Source: an uncultured Lachnospiraceae bacterium
GTDB taxonomy: Bacteria > Bacillota > Clostridia > Lachnospirales > Lachnospiraceae
Assembly: GCA_910586645.1 (NCBI GenBank)
Contig: CAJUIS010000002.1
Coordinates: forward strand, 121,238-185,237
DNA: 64,000 bases
Direction of reading: 5' to 3'
This document shows, one piece after another, positions 1 to 7,704 of the stretch. Positions within the stretch are counted from its first letter, which is position 1, and every line of letters begins with the position of its first letter. The notes under the pieces are model-generated. The model was not told the origin of the DNA. It searched no databases and was given only the letters and a program-made list of their open reading frames with translations. A program made the translations under genes and the position numbers.

Positions 1-1157
1 TCCCAGTTTAAAGTCTCGTCAATCGTACAGACGTCCGCAAATCCGCTTCGCGGCAAAAAATAGCTGAAATCTTTCATTGCCGTCCCGCTTTCTTTTGCAA
101 GCTCTGCCAAAGCATTGACATTTTTCTCATACTTTTCCCGAAAAGCGTCTCCCCAAAGTTCCTGCGCATATTCATAATTGACGGGAGGGATAAACAACAG
201 AAGCTTTATTTCTTCTTCCCGGCAAAAACGGATAAATTTTTTCAAATAAACGATACACTCATTTTCCATATCCATGCGAAACATATAATTCAGTTTCATA
301 ATCATCTTTTCGTTTGTTTTTTGTCCCATTTCCTTTAACGCTTTGTCGGAAGATGTAAAATAGTCGTTTGTAAAATTTGCAAACCGTTCCTTTGTAATCT
401 GCGCATATTCTTCCAGTTCCGGCTCTTTATGGCCGACCGCCCTGTCGAGCCTTTCCATTAAGCCGGCATGCTGGGAGCGTGGCAGCAAATGCTGTTTTCC
501 CGTAAAGACCTCCAGGTTGGCCATTAAGACCACGCCTCTGGGCTTATATATATGAAGACAGTGCGCTTTAAAAATGGTATAATACGCCCGCATCCCCATT
601 GCATGAATTGCCAGAACTTTCAAACGCTCTTTTCCCAGCTCCTGTTCAAGCATTTCCCCAAGACTTGTGCATTCTTTATCCCAAACCGACAAATCTGTCA
701 TCCCGCAGTCTCCAAACAGCAGTATATCTGTCCTGCGCCTGCGGCAAAACTTCTCTTCATATGCATCATATAAATGATTGTCAATATAAAAGAACTGCCT
801 GTTTTCTTCAAAGCCCATTTCTTTTAACTGCCGGCAAATTGCAGTCCCGTTTTCCAGAGAAACCAGTATTACAATCTCATTCTTCATCCCGGCCACTTCA
901 TCCGCGGGTATAATCGGAAATTCATTGATGCGCCCGCCCACCTTCTCCATATTGTTGTCCGTAAAAAGAATATCGCGGTATCCAAATCTCTTTAAAAACA
1001 GAGAATACTGCGTTCCCCGGATCCCCGCTCCAAATATGACAATTTTTTTCCCTTTCAAAAGCCCGCCGTACTGCTGCAGAAAATTTTCAAAAGCGCTTAA
1101 ATCATATTTACAGACAGTCGTAACCGGCCATGCAAAATTTATTTCATTTCCCATCAT
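1..1157 (-). CDS. Partial SGNH-hydrolase-like glycan protein with Rossmann N-terminus
   Basis: The reading frame is open from an ATG at 1157 to the left edge, so the C-terminus is missing. The start is one of two adjacent ATGs; the upstream one has AAGGAG about 5 bases before it. Residues about 25-110 form a nucleotide-binding-like fold with a GKKIVIFGAGIRG glycine motif. A second part begins near residue 138 with ILLFGDCGMTDLS, which looks like the first block of an SGNH/GDSL esterase or acyltransferase, followed by strands such as KLLLFIPPVNYEYA. The expected last catalytic block would lie at or beyond the window edge. It is the last visible gene of the minus-strand glycan island, 7 bases after the radical SAM gene. 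A role in modifying a surface sugar is inferred from context. Confidence 0.7.
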   Translation of the reverse strand, partial: MMGNEINFAWPVTTVCKYDLSAFENFLQQYGGLLKGKKIVIFGAGIRGTQYSLFLKRFGYRDILFTDNNMEKVGGRINEFPIIPADEVAGMKNEIVILVSLENGTAICRQLKEMGFEENRQFFYIDNHLYDAYEEKFCRRRRTDILLFGDCGMTDLSVWDKECTSLGEMLEQELGKERLKVLAIHAMGMRAYYTIFKAHCLHIYKPRGVVLMANLEVFTGKQHLLPRSQHAGLMERLDRAVGHKEPELEEYAQITKERFANFTNDYFTSSDKALKEMGQKTNEKMIMKLNYMFRMDMENECIVYLKKFIRFCREEEIKLLLFIPPVNYEYAQELWGDAFREKYEKNVNALAELAKESGTAMKDFSYFLPRSGFADVCTIDETLNW

Positions 1158-1164
1158 GTTCTCC

Positions 1165-2172
1165 TTATGATTCCTGCAGAAGCATCCTCCCCAAAATCTG
1201 TTCTGCATATCCGTCTATGCTGTCTTCACGCGTCATCACCGCATTCTGCGGTATATAGCAGTTTTTACACTCCCCGGCGTCAAATCTTCCGCAAAGAAGC
1301 ATCTGTTTTAAAAACTCTCTTTTCTTTTCACTGTTCCATGCCTCCGCCAGCGTTGTATCATGCACATTTCCAAGGCGAAACGGCGGCCTGATATGGCTGC
1401 AGGGATAAATGGTTCCGTCCGGCAGCACATTTATTGTATAAAAAACCAGCGGACAGCATTTCTGTATCTGAAATACGTCGCCATACTTATTTTCAAATTC
1501 ATCTTCTTTCATATCCGCTCCCGTCCATAGCGGAACCACAGATTCCACAAAAACCCGGTCTGCAATCGGCGAAAAGAGCTTATAAAATTCCTCCTTCTCT
1601 CCGTCCACCGCCTCGTCCACAGTCTTGATATGAATCTGCGTCTTCTTTTTTTTCCGGTAAAGCATTTCTAACGTCTGGTAAAAACGGCCAAAGTCAATCC
1701 TGGCCCCGCATTCTTCCAGATATTTTTTCTCATTTAACCCCTGTATTGATATTACGATACGATCTAACTCTGCCTCGCACAATTCCTCCACATACTGCCC
1801 GTCTAACAGAAGCGCATTTGTATGGATATCCGTCTTTCCCGTAAGCCCTGCTGATTTTACATATGAGGCCATTTGGGGCAGCAGCCGGTTGCACAGCGGC
1901 TCTCCATGATGAGAAAGCGCAATCCGCTTAAACTGTCCCGGAAATTCTTTCATCTGTTCCACAATCCTGAGAAAAGTCTCCCAGTCCATCAGCCTGTTTT
2001 TGCGGTAATCCTCCGCCTTTATGCTTTCGTCGTACCGGAAACAATATTTACACCGAAGGTTGCACATATCACTGATATCAATTAATATTGTATACGGAGT
2101 GTCCAACGGAAGCTCTTCTCCCAATATATGCCTGTCTTTACTGTAGGATTTTATAATATTATCGTACGCCAT
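1165..2172 (-). CDS. Radical SAM/SPASM domain protein
   Basis: The N-terminus carries the radical SAM cluster motif CNLRCKYC (Cys37, Cys41, Cys44), which ligates a 4Fe-4S cluster and cleaves S-adenosylmethionine. The C-terminus from about residue 237 has a cysteine pattern (CCPLVF, YPCSH, CKNCY) typical of a SPASM auxiliary-cluster domain. The length of 335 residues fits this family. The start ATG has GGAAGGATAGGG before it, and the gene follows the GT2 gene by 3 bases, so they are co-transcribed. SPASM enzymes in glycan loci can act on sugars as dehydrogenases or epimerases, but others mature peptides. The substrate here is unknown, and a sugar-modifying role is inferred only from neighbours. 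Confidence 0.85.
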   Translation of the reverse strand: MAYDNIIKSYSKDRHILGEELPLDTPYTILIDISDMCNLRCKYCFRYDESIKAEDYRKNRLMDWETFLRIVEQMKEFPGQFKRIALSHHGEPLCNRLLPQMASYVKSAGLTGKTDIHTNALLLDGQYVEELCEAELDRIVISIQGLNEKKYLEECGARIDFGRFYQTLEMLYRKKKKTQIHIKTVDEAVDGEKEEFYKLFSPIADRVFVESVVPLWTGADMKEDEFENKYGDVFQIQKCCPLVFYTINVLPDGTIYPCSHIRPPFRLGNVHDTTLAEAWNSEKKREFLKQMLLCGRFDAGECKNCYIPQNAVMTREDSIDGYAEQILGRMLLQES

Positions 2173-2175
2173 ACC

Positions 2176-3114
2176 CTATCCTTCCAAAAAACCATATTCC
2201 GCCATCCAGTTCTTCTCAAATTCCTGTATATAGGACGAATCCATAAATTCCTGCCTGTTTTTTCTCAATGCATCAGCCATTTGTGAAAACACTGTCCCGC
2301 AGCCCGTAAGACGATACGTTTTTATTTTATCGCACATACTGATCATATACGACCATTCACTGTAACGCACCATATCTGTCAGCCCCGGAAGCTCAGTGCT
2401 TATGTATTCTGTCCTTTCCCGGAAAGCCGCCAGATATTCTTCTATCTGCTCCGGCCTCCAGCGGCTTGCATCCTGCGTAAAAGAACTGTTATTTCCCGTA
2501 TGCCTTGTAAAACAATACTTGGGCAAACCATATGCCGCTGTTTTATCCGCCATTGCCATATATTTATAACAGACCCAGATATCTTCATAATGGCAGTTCT
2601 CCTTAAACGGTTCCCTGTCAAGCAATTCTTTTTTTATCAATTTTGTCGGCATACCAGCATTATTGCGTTTTCTTTTTAACAACTCCGCAACCGCCTCATT
2701 TGCATCCCAAACGCAGGATTCCTCCCACATACTGTGAGGCAGGATTTTCCCATTTACATTCTTCTGCGCTCCGCAAATTGCAATCTCCGCCTGATTCTCT
2801 GTAATCAAGCCATATAAAAATTCCAGCATATCACAGGCCGCAACGTCGTCGTCGTCAACAAACGCAACATATTCCCCTCTGGCTTTTGAAACGCCTGCGT
2901 TCCGCCCGCGGCCAATGCTTCCCGCCTTAATATGCTCTGTCAGAATCCGGCTGTCTTTTTTTGCATATTCTTCTGCAATTTCCCCGCTTCTGTCTAAAGA
3001 ACCGTTGTCTATAATAATAAATTCAAAGTCCCGGTACGTCTGCCGGAGCACGGCTTCAATGGCTCTTGCCACATACCGCTCTCTGTTATATGTCAGCATA
3101 ATTACAGATATCAT
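2176..3114 (-). CDS. Family 2 glycosyltransferase
   Basis: This 312-residue protein begins with the GT-A fold signature ISVIMLTYNRERYV and has the nucleotide-sugar segment FIIIDNGSLDRSGEIAEEY. A DDDD metal-binding stretch follows (FVDDDD, near residue 88), so it is a family 2 glycosyltransferase with an inverting mechanism expected. No membrane segment is seen, so it should act on the cytoplasmic face. It sits between the heptose kinase gene and the radical SAM gene with 3-base gaps on both sides, so it belongs to the same operon. Donor and acceptor cannot be read from the sequence; a heptose donor is possible given the neighbours. Confidence 0.9.
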   Translation of the reverse strand: MISVIMLTYNRERYVARAIEAVLRQTYRDFEFIIIDNGSLDRSGEIAEEYAKKDSRILTEHIKAGSIGRGRNAGVSKARGEYVAFVDDDDVAACDMLEFLYGLITENQAEIAICGAQKNVNGKILPHSMWEESCVWDANEAVAELLKRKRNNAGMPTKLIKKELLDREPFKENCHYEDIWVCYKYMAMADKTAAYGLPKYCFTRHTGNNSSFTQDASRWRPEQIEEYLAAFRERTEYISTELPGLTDMVRYSEWSYMISMCDKIKTYRLTGCGTVFSQMADALRKNRQEFMDSSYIQEFEKNWMAEYGFLEG

Positions 3115-3117
3115 GGT

Positions 3118-4131
3118 TTACATTCCCCAGCCCTCTCCTCTGTTTTTCTCACTAAAGATAATGCGGGAGCCTTCCGTCTCAAATGCAAACGGCGTCTCCT
3201 TATATCCGCGCATTTTATTCCTCACATCCGCCTGTCTGTCGCAAGGCACATACAGCAGCATAAATCCGCCGCCGCCAGCGCCTAAAATCTTGCCGCCAAG
3301 CGCACCCGCCGTCTTCGCCTTCTGATACATTTCTTCAATGACCGGGTTTGAAATGCCGCTTGACATCTGCCGTTTCAATTTCCATGCTTTATCCAGCATC
3401 TTTCCGATTTCCTCCAGGTCGCCCTCCGCCAGAGCCCGTTCCGCCTGATCAACCATCCCGGCCATTTCATCTAAAACGGGCCGCTTATCTGCAATATTTG
3501 ATTTTTGTTCCGCGAGAATCACAGAAGATATCCTGGTAAGACCCGTATAATAAAGCATCAGGTTCTTACAAAATTTATTCATAACGCTCTGTCGGCAAAT
3601 CACCATCTCATTCGTTACCACATTATTCTTATGAAATTTATATTTACGGAATCCCCCGTATGCAACCGCATACTGATCCTGCATGCCAATCGGATTCCCA
3701 AGGCGTCGGATCTCTATTTCACACGCCTCTCCTGCAAGAACCTCAGGCGACACATGCTCCCCTTTATAAGCATGAAGCGCATTCAGTACGCCAACCGCCA
3801 GAGCGCTTGAAGAAGCCAGGCCGATCCCAGCAGAACTAAGCGGGATATCCGCCGAATAAACAATGTCAATCCCTTTCTTTACACCCAGCATTTTTAACGC
3901 TTCCCGGATAATATTATGCTGAATCTGATCTACGGAATCCACAAATTCATTTATGGTATAACATACCCGGATTTTATCATCAAACCTTTTACATACCATG
4001 ATGTAAACATACATATCCAGCGCCGTACTGATGACAGAGCCATACCCGTACCTGCTGTTTTGGTAATAATCCGCAAAGTCTGTCCCCCCTCCAAAAAAAG
4101 ACATCCTGAGCGGCGTCTTGGAAATTATCAT
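3118..4131 (-). CDS. hddA: D-glycero-D-manno-heptose 7-phosphate kinase-like GHMP kinase
   Basis: This GHMP-family sugar kinase opens with ISKTPLRMSFFGGGTDF and has the ATP-binding loop PLSSAGIGLASSSALA plus a C-terminal GGGGFMLLY glycine motif. That combination matches HddA, which phosphorylates D-glycero-D-manno-heptose 7-phosphate at C1. The start at 4131 is preferred over a GTG at 4167 because AGGAAAG lies at a good distance before it and the conserved family N-terminus begins there. The protein is about 337 residues. It lies next to a fused guanylyltransferase/phosphatase, which completes most of the activated-heptose pathway. L-fucose or other GHMP kinases are a less likely alternative. 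Confidence 0.82.
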   Translation of the reverse strand: MIISKTPLRMSFFGGGTDFADYYQNSRYGYGSVISTALDMYVYIMVCKRFDDKIRVCYTINEFVDSVDQIQHNIIREALKMLGVKKGIDIVYSADIPLSSAGIGLASSSALAVGVLNALHAYKGEHVSPEVLAGEACEIEIRRLGNPIGMQDQYAVAYGGFRKYKFHKNNVVTNEMVICRQSVMNKFCKNLMLYYTGLTRISSVILAEQKSNIADKRPVLDEMAGMVDQAERALAEGDLEEIGKMLDKAWKLKRQMSSGISNPVIEEMYQKAKTAGALGGKILGAGGGGFMLLYVPCDRQADVRNKMRGYKETPFAFETEGSRIIFSEKNRGEGWGM

Positions 4132-4169
4132 ATCATTTCTTTCCTTTCGCTTCTTCTGCTGAATCACTT

Positions 4170-6308
4170 TTATTTTCTTAATATGTCCGTCCCGCGCTTT
4201 ATCAGATATTGATATACTTCTTCCGGCACGAGACGCCGCACTCTGTCCAGTTCCCCTCTGCGCAAATGCTTTCTGACTATGGACGCGCTGATTGCCTCGT
4301 TATCCATCTCTATTCTTGGCATTTCCACTAACTGTACGCCATAAAGCGGCAGAATCTTTTTCATCGCTTCATTATACTGCTTTGTTATCCTGTCTTTTGG
4401 CTCTTCTCCAACCAAACGGATTTTGATTCCCAGCTTTGGAGCAATTTTTTCTCCAAAAATTTTCAAATCCTGCGCCGCATCCAGCTTTTCTTCCTGTTTC
4501 TCTGCCTTTTCAAAATAAATCGGCATCGTCTCATACGATAAAACAAATCTGCCGGAGGGAACTGCTTTCACATTCTTATATTTTCTTGTTACAGCGCGCA
4601 CCATTTCCAGCCTGTCTGCAAAAGCGACTTCCGACCTGTCCTCTTCCACTAAAAAAATGTAAAGAAAATCCACATACTGCAATGCCTGTTCTATCAGATA
4701 CCGGTGTCCCTTCGTCATGGGATTGCAGTTCATAACCACTGCTCCTATCTGAAGCGCAGAATCCAGAACTTTTACTTTTACTTCTTCTATATACTGCCGG
4801 ATTTCCTCCTCCAGAGTTTCTGACAAAAAGCACTGCCCTGCCTGAAGTATCCGGGGTTCCTCCCGGGAAAGACTGTCTTCCCACAAATGTTCCTTCAAAT
4901 ATTCTTCCGCCAGCGCCTGCGCGATCTTTATATTTCCCCTCTGGTTTGTATGAATTGGCCAGTCCCAGAACCAGTCGCTTTTCCGGCGCGCCAGTATTCC
5001 CTTTACATCCACGTCGCCCGGATAACCGCTTATCTTTTCTCCGATACTGCACTGGTATCCCCGGTTATGATCGACCAGAATGACAATGTCCCCCTCCCGC
5101 AGAGTCAGTGATTTTACTGTCTTCTCCAAAAGGAGCATTGCCCCTCTTTTCACTGCAATGCAGCGCACCCGGTAATCTTTTTGATATTTTTGAATTTCTT
5201 TGTACAGATAATTTCCAAACGCATCTTCCGCATCCACATACAATCCGCGCACAATGCATGGACCGATTACATATAATATATGCGTTCCCGTCCCATAATC
5301 TTTATATTCTACCTTTGTATCTTCTATCGCAATTCCTGATTCCCATACGCTTTTTTGTTCTCTCTCCTCAAGCCTGCGTATCTTGTCGTCAATGCTGCTT
5401 TCCTCACTGTCACACCAACACTTATTGATCTGTTCCAAATCCCTGCGGTTTTGCCGCAGACCAATGCTGTACGGATCGATACGCTGTGTATGCCGGTAAT
5501 ATTCATCCACACTGTAGTCATCCAGCTCTTCCAAACATGGAAACAGCATGGTAAATGCCAGAACCTTTTTTTCACGCAGATATCTTTTTAACTTTTCCAC
5601 ATAAAACAATGAATTTGCCGTTACGATATTCCACAGAAACTCCCATGTCTCTCCAATCTGATACCCTGTCTTTCCTGCGCCGCGCTTCTTTGGCACAGCC
5701 GCTGTTCCCTCGGCATAAATATTCATAATTCCCTCATAAACTGCCGTTCCAAACCGAACCTGTTCCCGTTCATAAAGCTCCGGGTAAAAAAGCTGCCATT
5801 TTTCCCCAAAAACTTCTACCGGAAAATTCCTTGCTTTCAAAACTTTATAAAAACGAAATGCAAATTCATTGAAATCATAAATGCATACCTTTTTTATCTG
5901 AGGGTACAAATCTTCTAAAAATAAACACTCCCGCTCATGTTCCAAAAATGTAAATATAGCGTCTTCCATACCGTTTAAATTTATATCAAATTCATATGCA
6001 AAATATAACAACTGCATATCCGCACGAAAAACCGGAATATATTCAATGTCAGAAGACGTCTCCTTAAATATAGCATACAAATCTGAGAACAGATCGCTTT
6101 TGGGACACATTTCATACTTTTCCAATAAAATCCCGTTTTCTCCCGATCTTTTCAGTACGCTTTTATAAGTCGCCAGGCCATAATACTCCGCTTGATTATA
6201 AATAAGAACAGGCTCTATGCCTCCTCTCAGAAAATACTGCAAAAATTCATCTCTGTCATATTGTTCTAACTCAATGCTCACTGCTTCCGCGTCAAAAAAA
6301 CGAATCAT
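4170..6308 (-). CDS. Three-part protein: Rossmann-like, SGNH-like and CitC-like nucleotidyltransferase domains
   Basis: The start at 6308 follows the upstream stop (6316) by 7 bases and gives 712 residues. An in-frame upstream start would overlap the previous gene by 62 bases. Around residue 139 is a dinucleotide-fold-like strand (KKVCIYDFNEF). Residues about 335-475 look like an SGNH esterase/acyltransferase, with ILYVIGPC at the start and DWPIHTNQRGN as a possible Asp-His block. Residues about 515-712 match the nucleotidyltransferase domain of citrate lyase ligase (CitC): NPMTKGHRYL holds the HxGH-like signature and DNEAISASIVRKHL is the C-terminal motif. CitC activates acetate as an adenylate, so an acyl-activating plus acyl-transferring protein for the glycan is inferred. 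No citrate lyase subunits are nearby, which argues against true CitC. Confidence 0.75.
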   Translation of the reverse strand: MIRFFDAEAVSIELEQYDRDEFLQYFLRGGIEPVLIYNQAEYYGLATYKSVLKRSGENGILLEKYEMCPKSDLFSDLYAIFKETSSDIEYIPVFRADMQLLYFAYEFDINLNGMEDAIFTFLEHERECLFLEDLYPQIKKVCIYDFNEFAFRFYKVLKARNFPVEVFGEKWQLFYPELYEREQVRFGTAVYEGIMNIYAEGTAAVPKKRGAGKTGYQIGETWEFLWNIVTANSLFYVEKLKRYLREKKVLAFTMLFPCLEELDDYSVDEYYRHTQRIDPYSIGLRQNRRDLEQINKCWCDSEESSIDDKIRRLEEREQKSVWESGIAIEDTKVEYKDYGTGTHILYVIGPCIVRGLYVDAEDAFGNYLYKEIQKYQKDYRVRCIAVKRGAMLLLEKTVKSLTLREGDIVILVDHNRGYQCSIGEKISGYPGDVDVKGILARRKSDWFWDWPIHTNQRGNIKIAQALAEEYLKEHLWEDSLSREEPRILQAGQCFLSETLEEEIRQYIEEVKVKVLDSALQIGAVVMNCNPMTKGHRYLIEQALQYVDFLYIFLVEEDRSEVAFADRLEMVRAVTRKYKNVKAVPSGRFVLSYETMPIYFEKAEKQEEKLDAAQDLKIFGEKIAPKLGIKIRLVGEEPKDRITKQYNEAMKKILPLYGVQLVEMPRIEMDNEAISASIVRKHLRRGELDRVRRLVPEEVYQYLIKRGTDILRK

Positions 6309-6315
6309 ATTTCCG

Positions 6316-7518
6316 TTACTCCCATACCTCTCTGCCCAATAACTCCCTGACCGCAAAAAGGAGCGTATACTCCTCATTTACAAGAATCCCTTCACATCCA
6401 GCCGCCATGGCCGCCTGCATATCCCGTTCATCGTCCCCTATCATAATGCAATCGCAAAGGTTCAGTGAAAAGTCCTTCTGCGCCTGAAAAAACATTCCGG
6501 GCTTTGGTTTGCGGCACAGGCATCCTTCGTCCCAGTTGTGCGGGCAATAATAAACAGCATCGATTCCGCCTCCGGCTTCTTCCAGTTCTCTCTGCATTTT
6601 TTCGTGAATCCTCTCCAATGTCCCCAGAGACAAATTGCCCCGCGCAATCCCGGGCTGGTTTGTAATCAGAATCAGCCGGCATCCTGCCCTCTTTAACATA
6701 CAAACCGCCTCTTTTGCACCCTCCAGCCAGACAAAATCCTCTTCCCGTTCAATATAACATGCTTTTTCAGGCCGGACGTTCAGCGTACCGTCCCTGTCGA
6801 GAAATATTGTTTTTACAGGTGAAAAAAACTGTTTTGTCAATTCAATCCTCTCCCAGGAACCAATCGAATAATATCTGTGCTCTGTCTCCGCCGCATACAT
6901 GGCGCCCTGTCTGACCAGTTTTGGATACACTGCCGCTTCGAAATTACAGTTTTCTTCCGGAAGATACCGCAGCGCTTTTTTGGAAACAATCGCATATCCA
7001 ATATCCACACCCGACAGTTCCGGCGTTTTCCTCGTTTTGTCGTAACACAATACCTGCCCGCCTTCTCCAACGATCAGATTGCTTTTTGTATAGCCGTCTC
7101 TGTTGGCATATGCGGTAATCTGAATTTCCGCATTTTTTTCACAATAACTGTTCCAAAGTTTTTTAAAGTCAACCGGACAATAATTATCGCAATACATAAG
7201 AAGGAAATCTTCCGCCAAAAGCTCCCCGGCGTCTTTGATGCGCGCGCCCGTTTCATACTCTTGTGGAGTGACCCGGTAGCTTAAATGCACGCCGTATTTT
7301 TCCCCGTCTCCAAAATAATCCATAATCTTATCCGGCAGATATCCAAGAAGAATTAAAATATCCTCTATCCCAAACGCCTTTATCTGTTCAATTAAATATA
7401 GCAAGAATGGTTTCCCATAAAATTCATACATCGGTTTGGGACTATGGTCCGTAAATGGAGCCAAACGCGTTCCATATCCCCCCGCAAGAATTACCGCCTG
7501 TCTGATTTTTTTCTGCAT
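6316..7518 (-). CDS. hddC-gmhB: Fused heptose-1-phosphate guanylyltransferase and heptose-bisphosphate phosphatase
   Basis: Residues about 1-230 are a sugar-nucleotide transferase with AVILAGGYGTRLAPFT and a metal-binding YCDNY segment. Residues about 235-400 are a HAD phosphatase with the nucleophile motif FLDRDGTLN, the ITNQPGI segment, a Cys/His cluster (CPHNWDEGCLCRKPKP) that normally binds zinc in GmhB, and GDDERD. Together they match HddC fused to GmhB, the phosphatase that removes the C7 phosphate before nucleotide transfer. The start at 7518 is chosen because the next upstream start (7575) lies inside a hairpin. The following gene begins 7 bases after this one. No GmhA isomerase gene is present in the window. 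GDP as nucleotide is by analogy only. Confidence 0.82.
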   Translation of the reverse strand: MQKKIRQAVILAGGYGTRLAPFTDHSPKPMYEFYGKPFLLYLIEQIKAFGIEDILILLGYLPDKIMDYFGDGEKYGVHLSYRVTPQEYETGARIKDAGELLAEDFLLMYCDNYCPVDFKKLWNSYCEKNAEIQITAYANRDGYTKSNLIVGEGGQVLCYDKTRKTPELSGVDIGYAIVSKKALRYLPEENCNFEAAVYPKLVRQGAMYAAETEHRYYSIGSWERIELTKQFFSPVKTIFLDRDGTLNVRPEKACYIEREEDFVWLEGAKEAVCMLKRAGCRLILITNQPGIARGNLSLGTLERIHEKMQRELEEAGGGIDAVYYCPHNWDEGCLCRKPKPGMFFQAQKDFSLNLCDCIMIGDDERDMQAAMAAGCEGILVNEEYTLLFAVRELLGREVWE

Positions 7519-7547
7519 CTTATCTGTACCCTGTCCGTTCTGTAAAT

Positions 7548-7586
7548 AAAAAAGATCCCTAAAGAAATTCTTCATGGATCTTTTTT
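7548..7586 (-). terminator. A/T-rich terminator hairpin upstream of the heptose genes
   Basis: An 11-base-pair perfect stem (AAAAAAGATCC at 7548-7558 with GGATCTTTTTT at 7576-7586) encloses a 17-base loop and ends in a run of T on either strand. It lies between the end of the large glycosyltransferase gene and the heptose transferase gene. It could end or attenuate the first part of the island transcript. Stem GC content is low, so efficiency is uncertain. Confidence 0.5.
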
Positions 7587-7661
7587 AGAAATTCTGTTCC
7601 TTACTTCCATGTATCCGCTCCATCATCCATGACAGACTGTTCCCCTTAATAACTGCTATAT

Positions 7662-7689
7662 GTATCGACATTCCCCGCTCAAAACATTA
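7662..7689 (-). promoter_or_regulatory. Weak sigma-D-like promoter candidate before the heptose genes
   Basis: On the minus strand TAAT is followed after 16 bases by GTCGATAC, which resembles the flagellar sigma factor pattern TAAA-N15-GCCGATAA with several mismatches. It lies in the 186-base gap that also holds the 7548-7586 hairpin. The spacing matches the better flaG site elsewhere in the window. This is a weak match that could occur by chance. Confidence 0.25.
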
Positions 7690-7704
7690 GCGCCATATTT
7701 TTCT

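Noticed and set aside
4576..5052. 158-codon minus-strand frame inside the SGNH/CitC-like gene
   Set aside because: It is an alternate frame of a gene with clear motifs and has an Arg/Gly-rich shadow composition.
4170..6308. True citrate lyase ligase
   Set aside because: No citD, citE or citF genes are nearby (the lyase-like gene at 47684 belongs to the Ter cluster), and the protein is about twice the usual length with extra domains.
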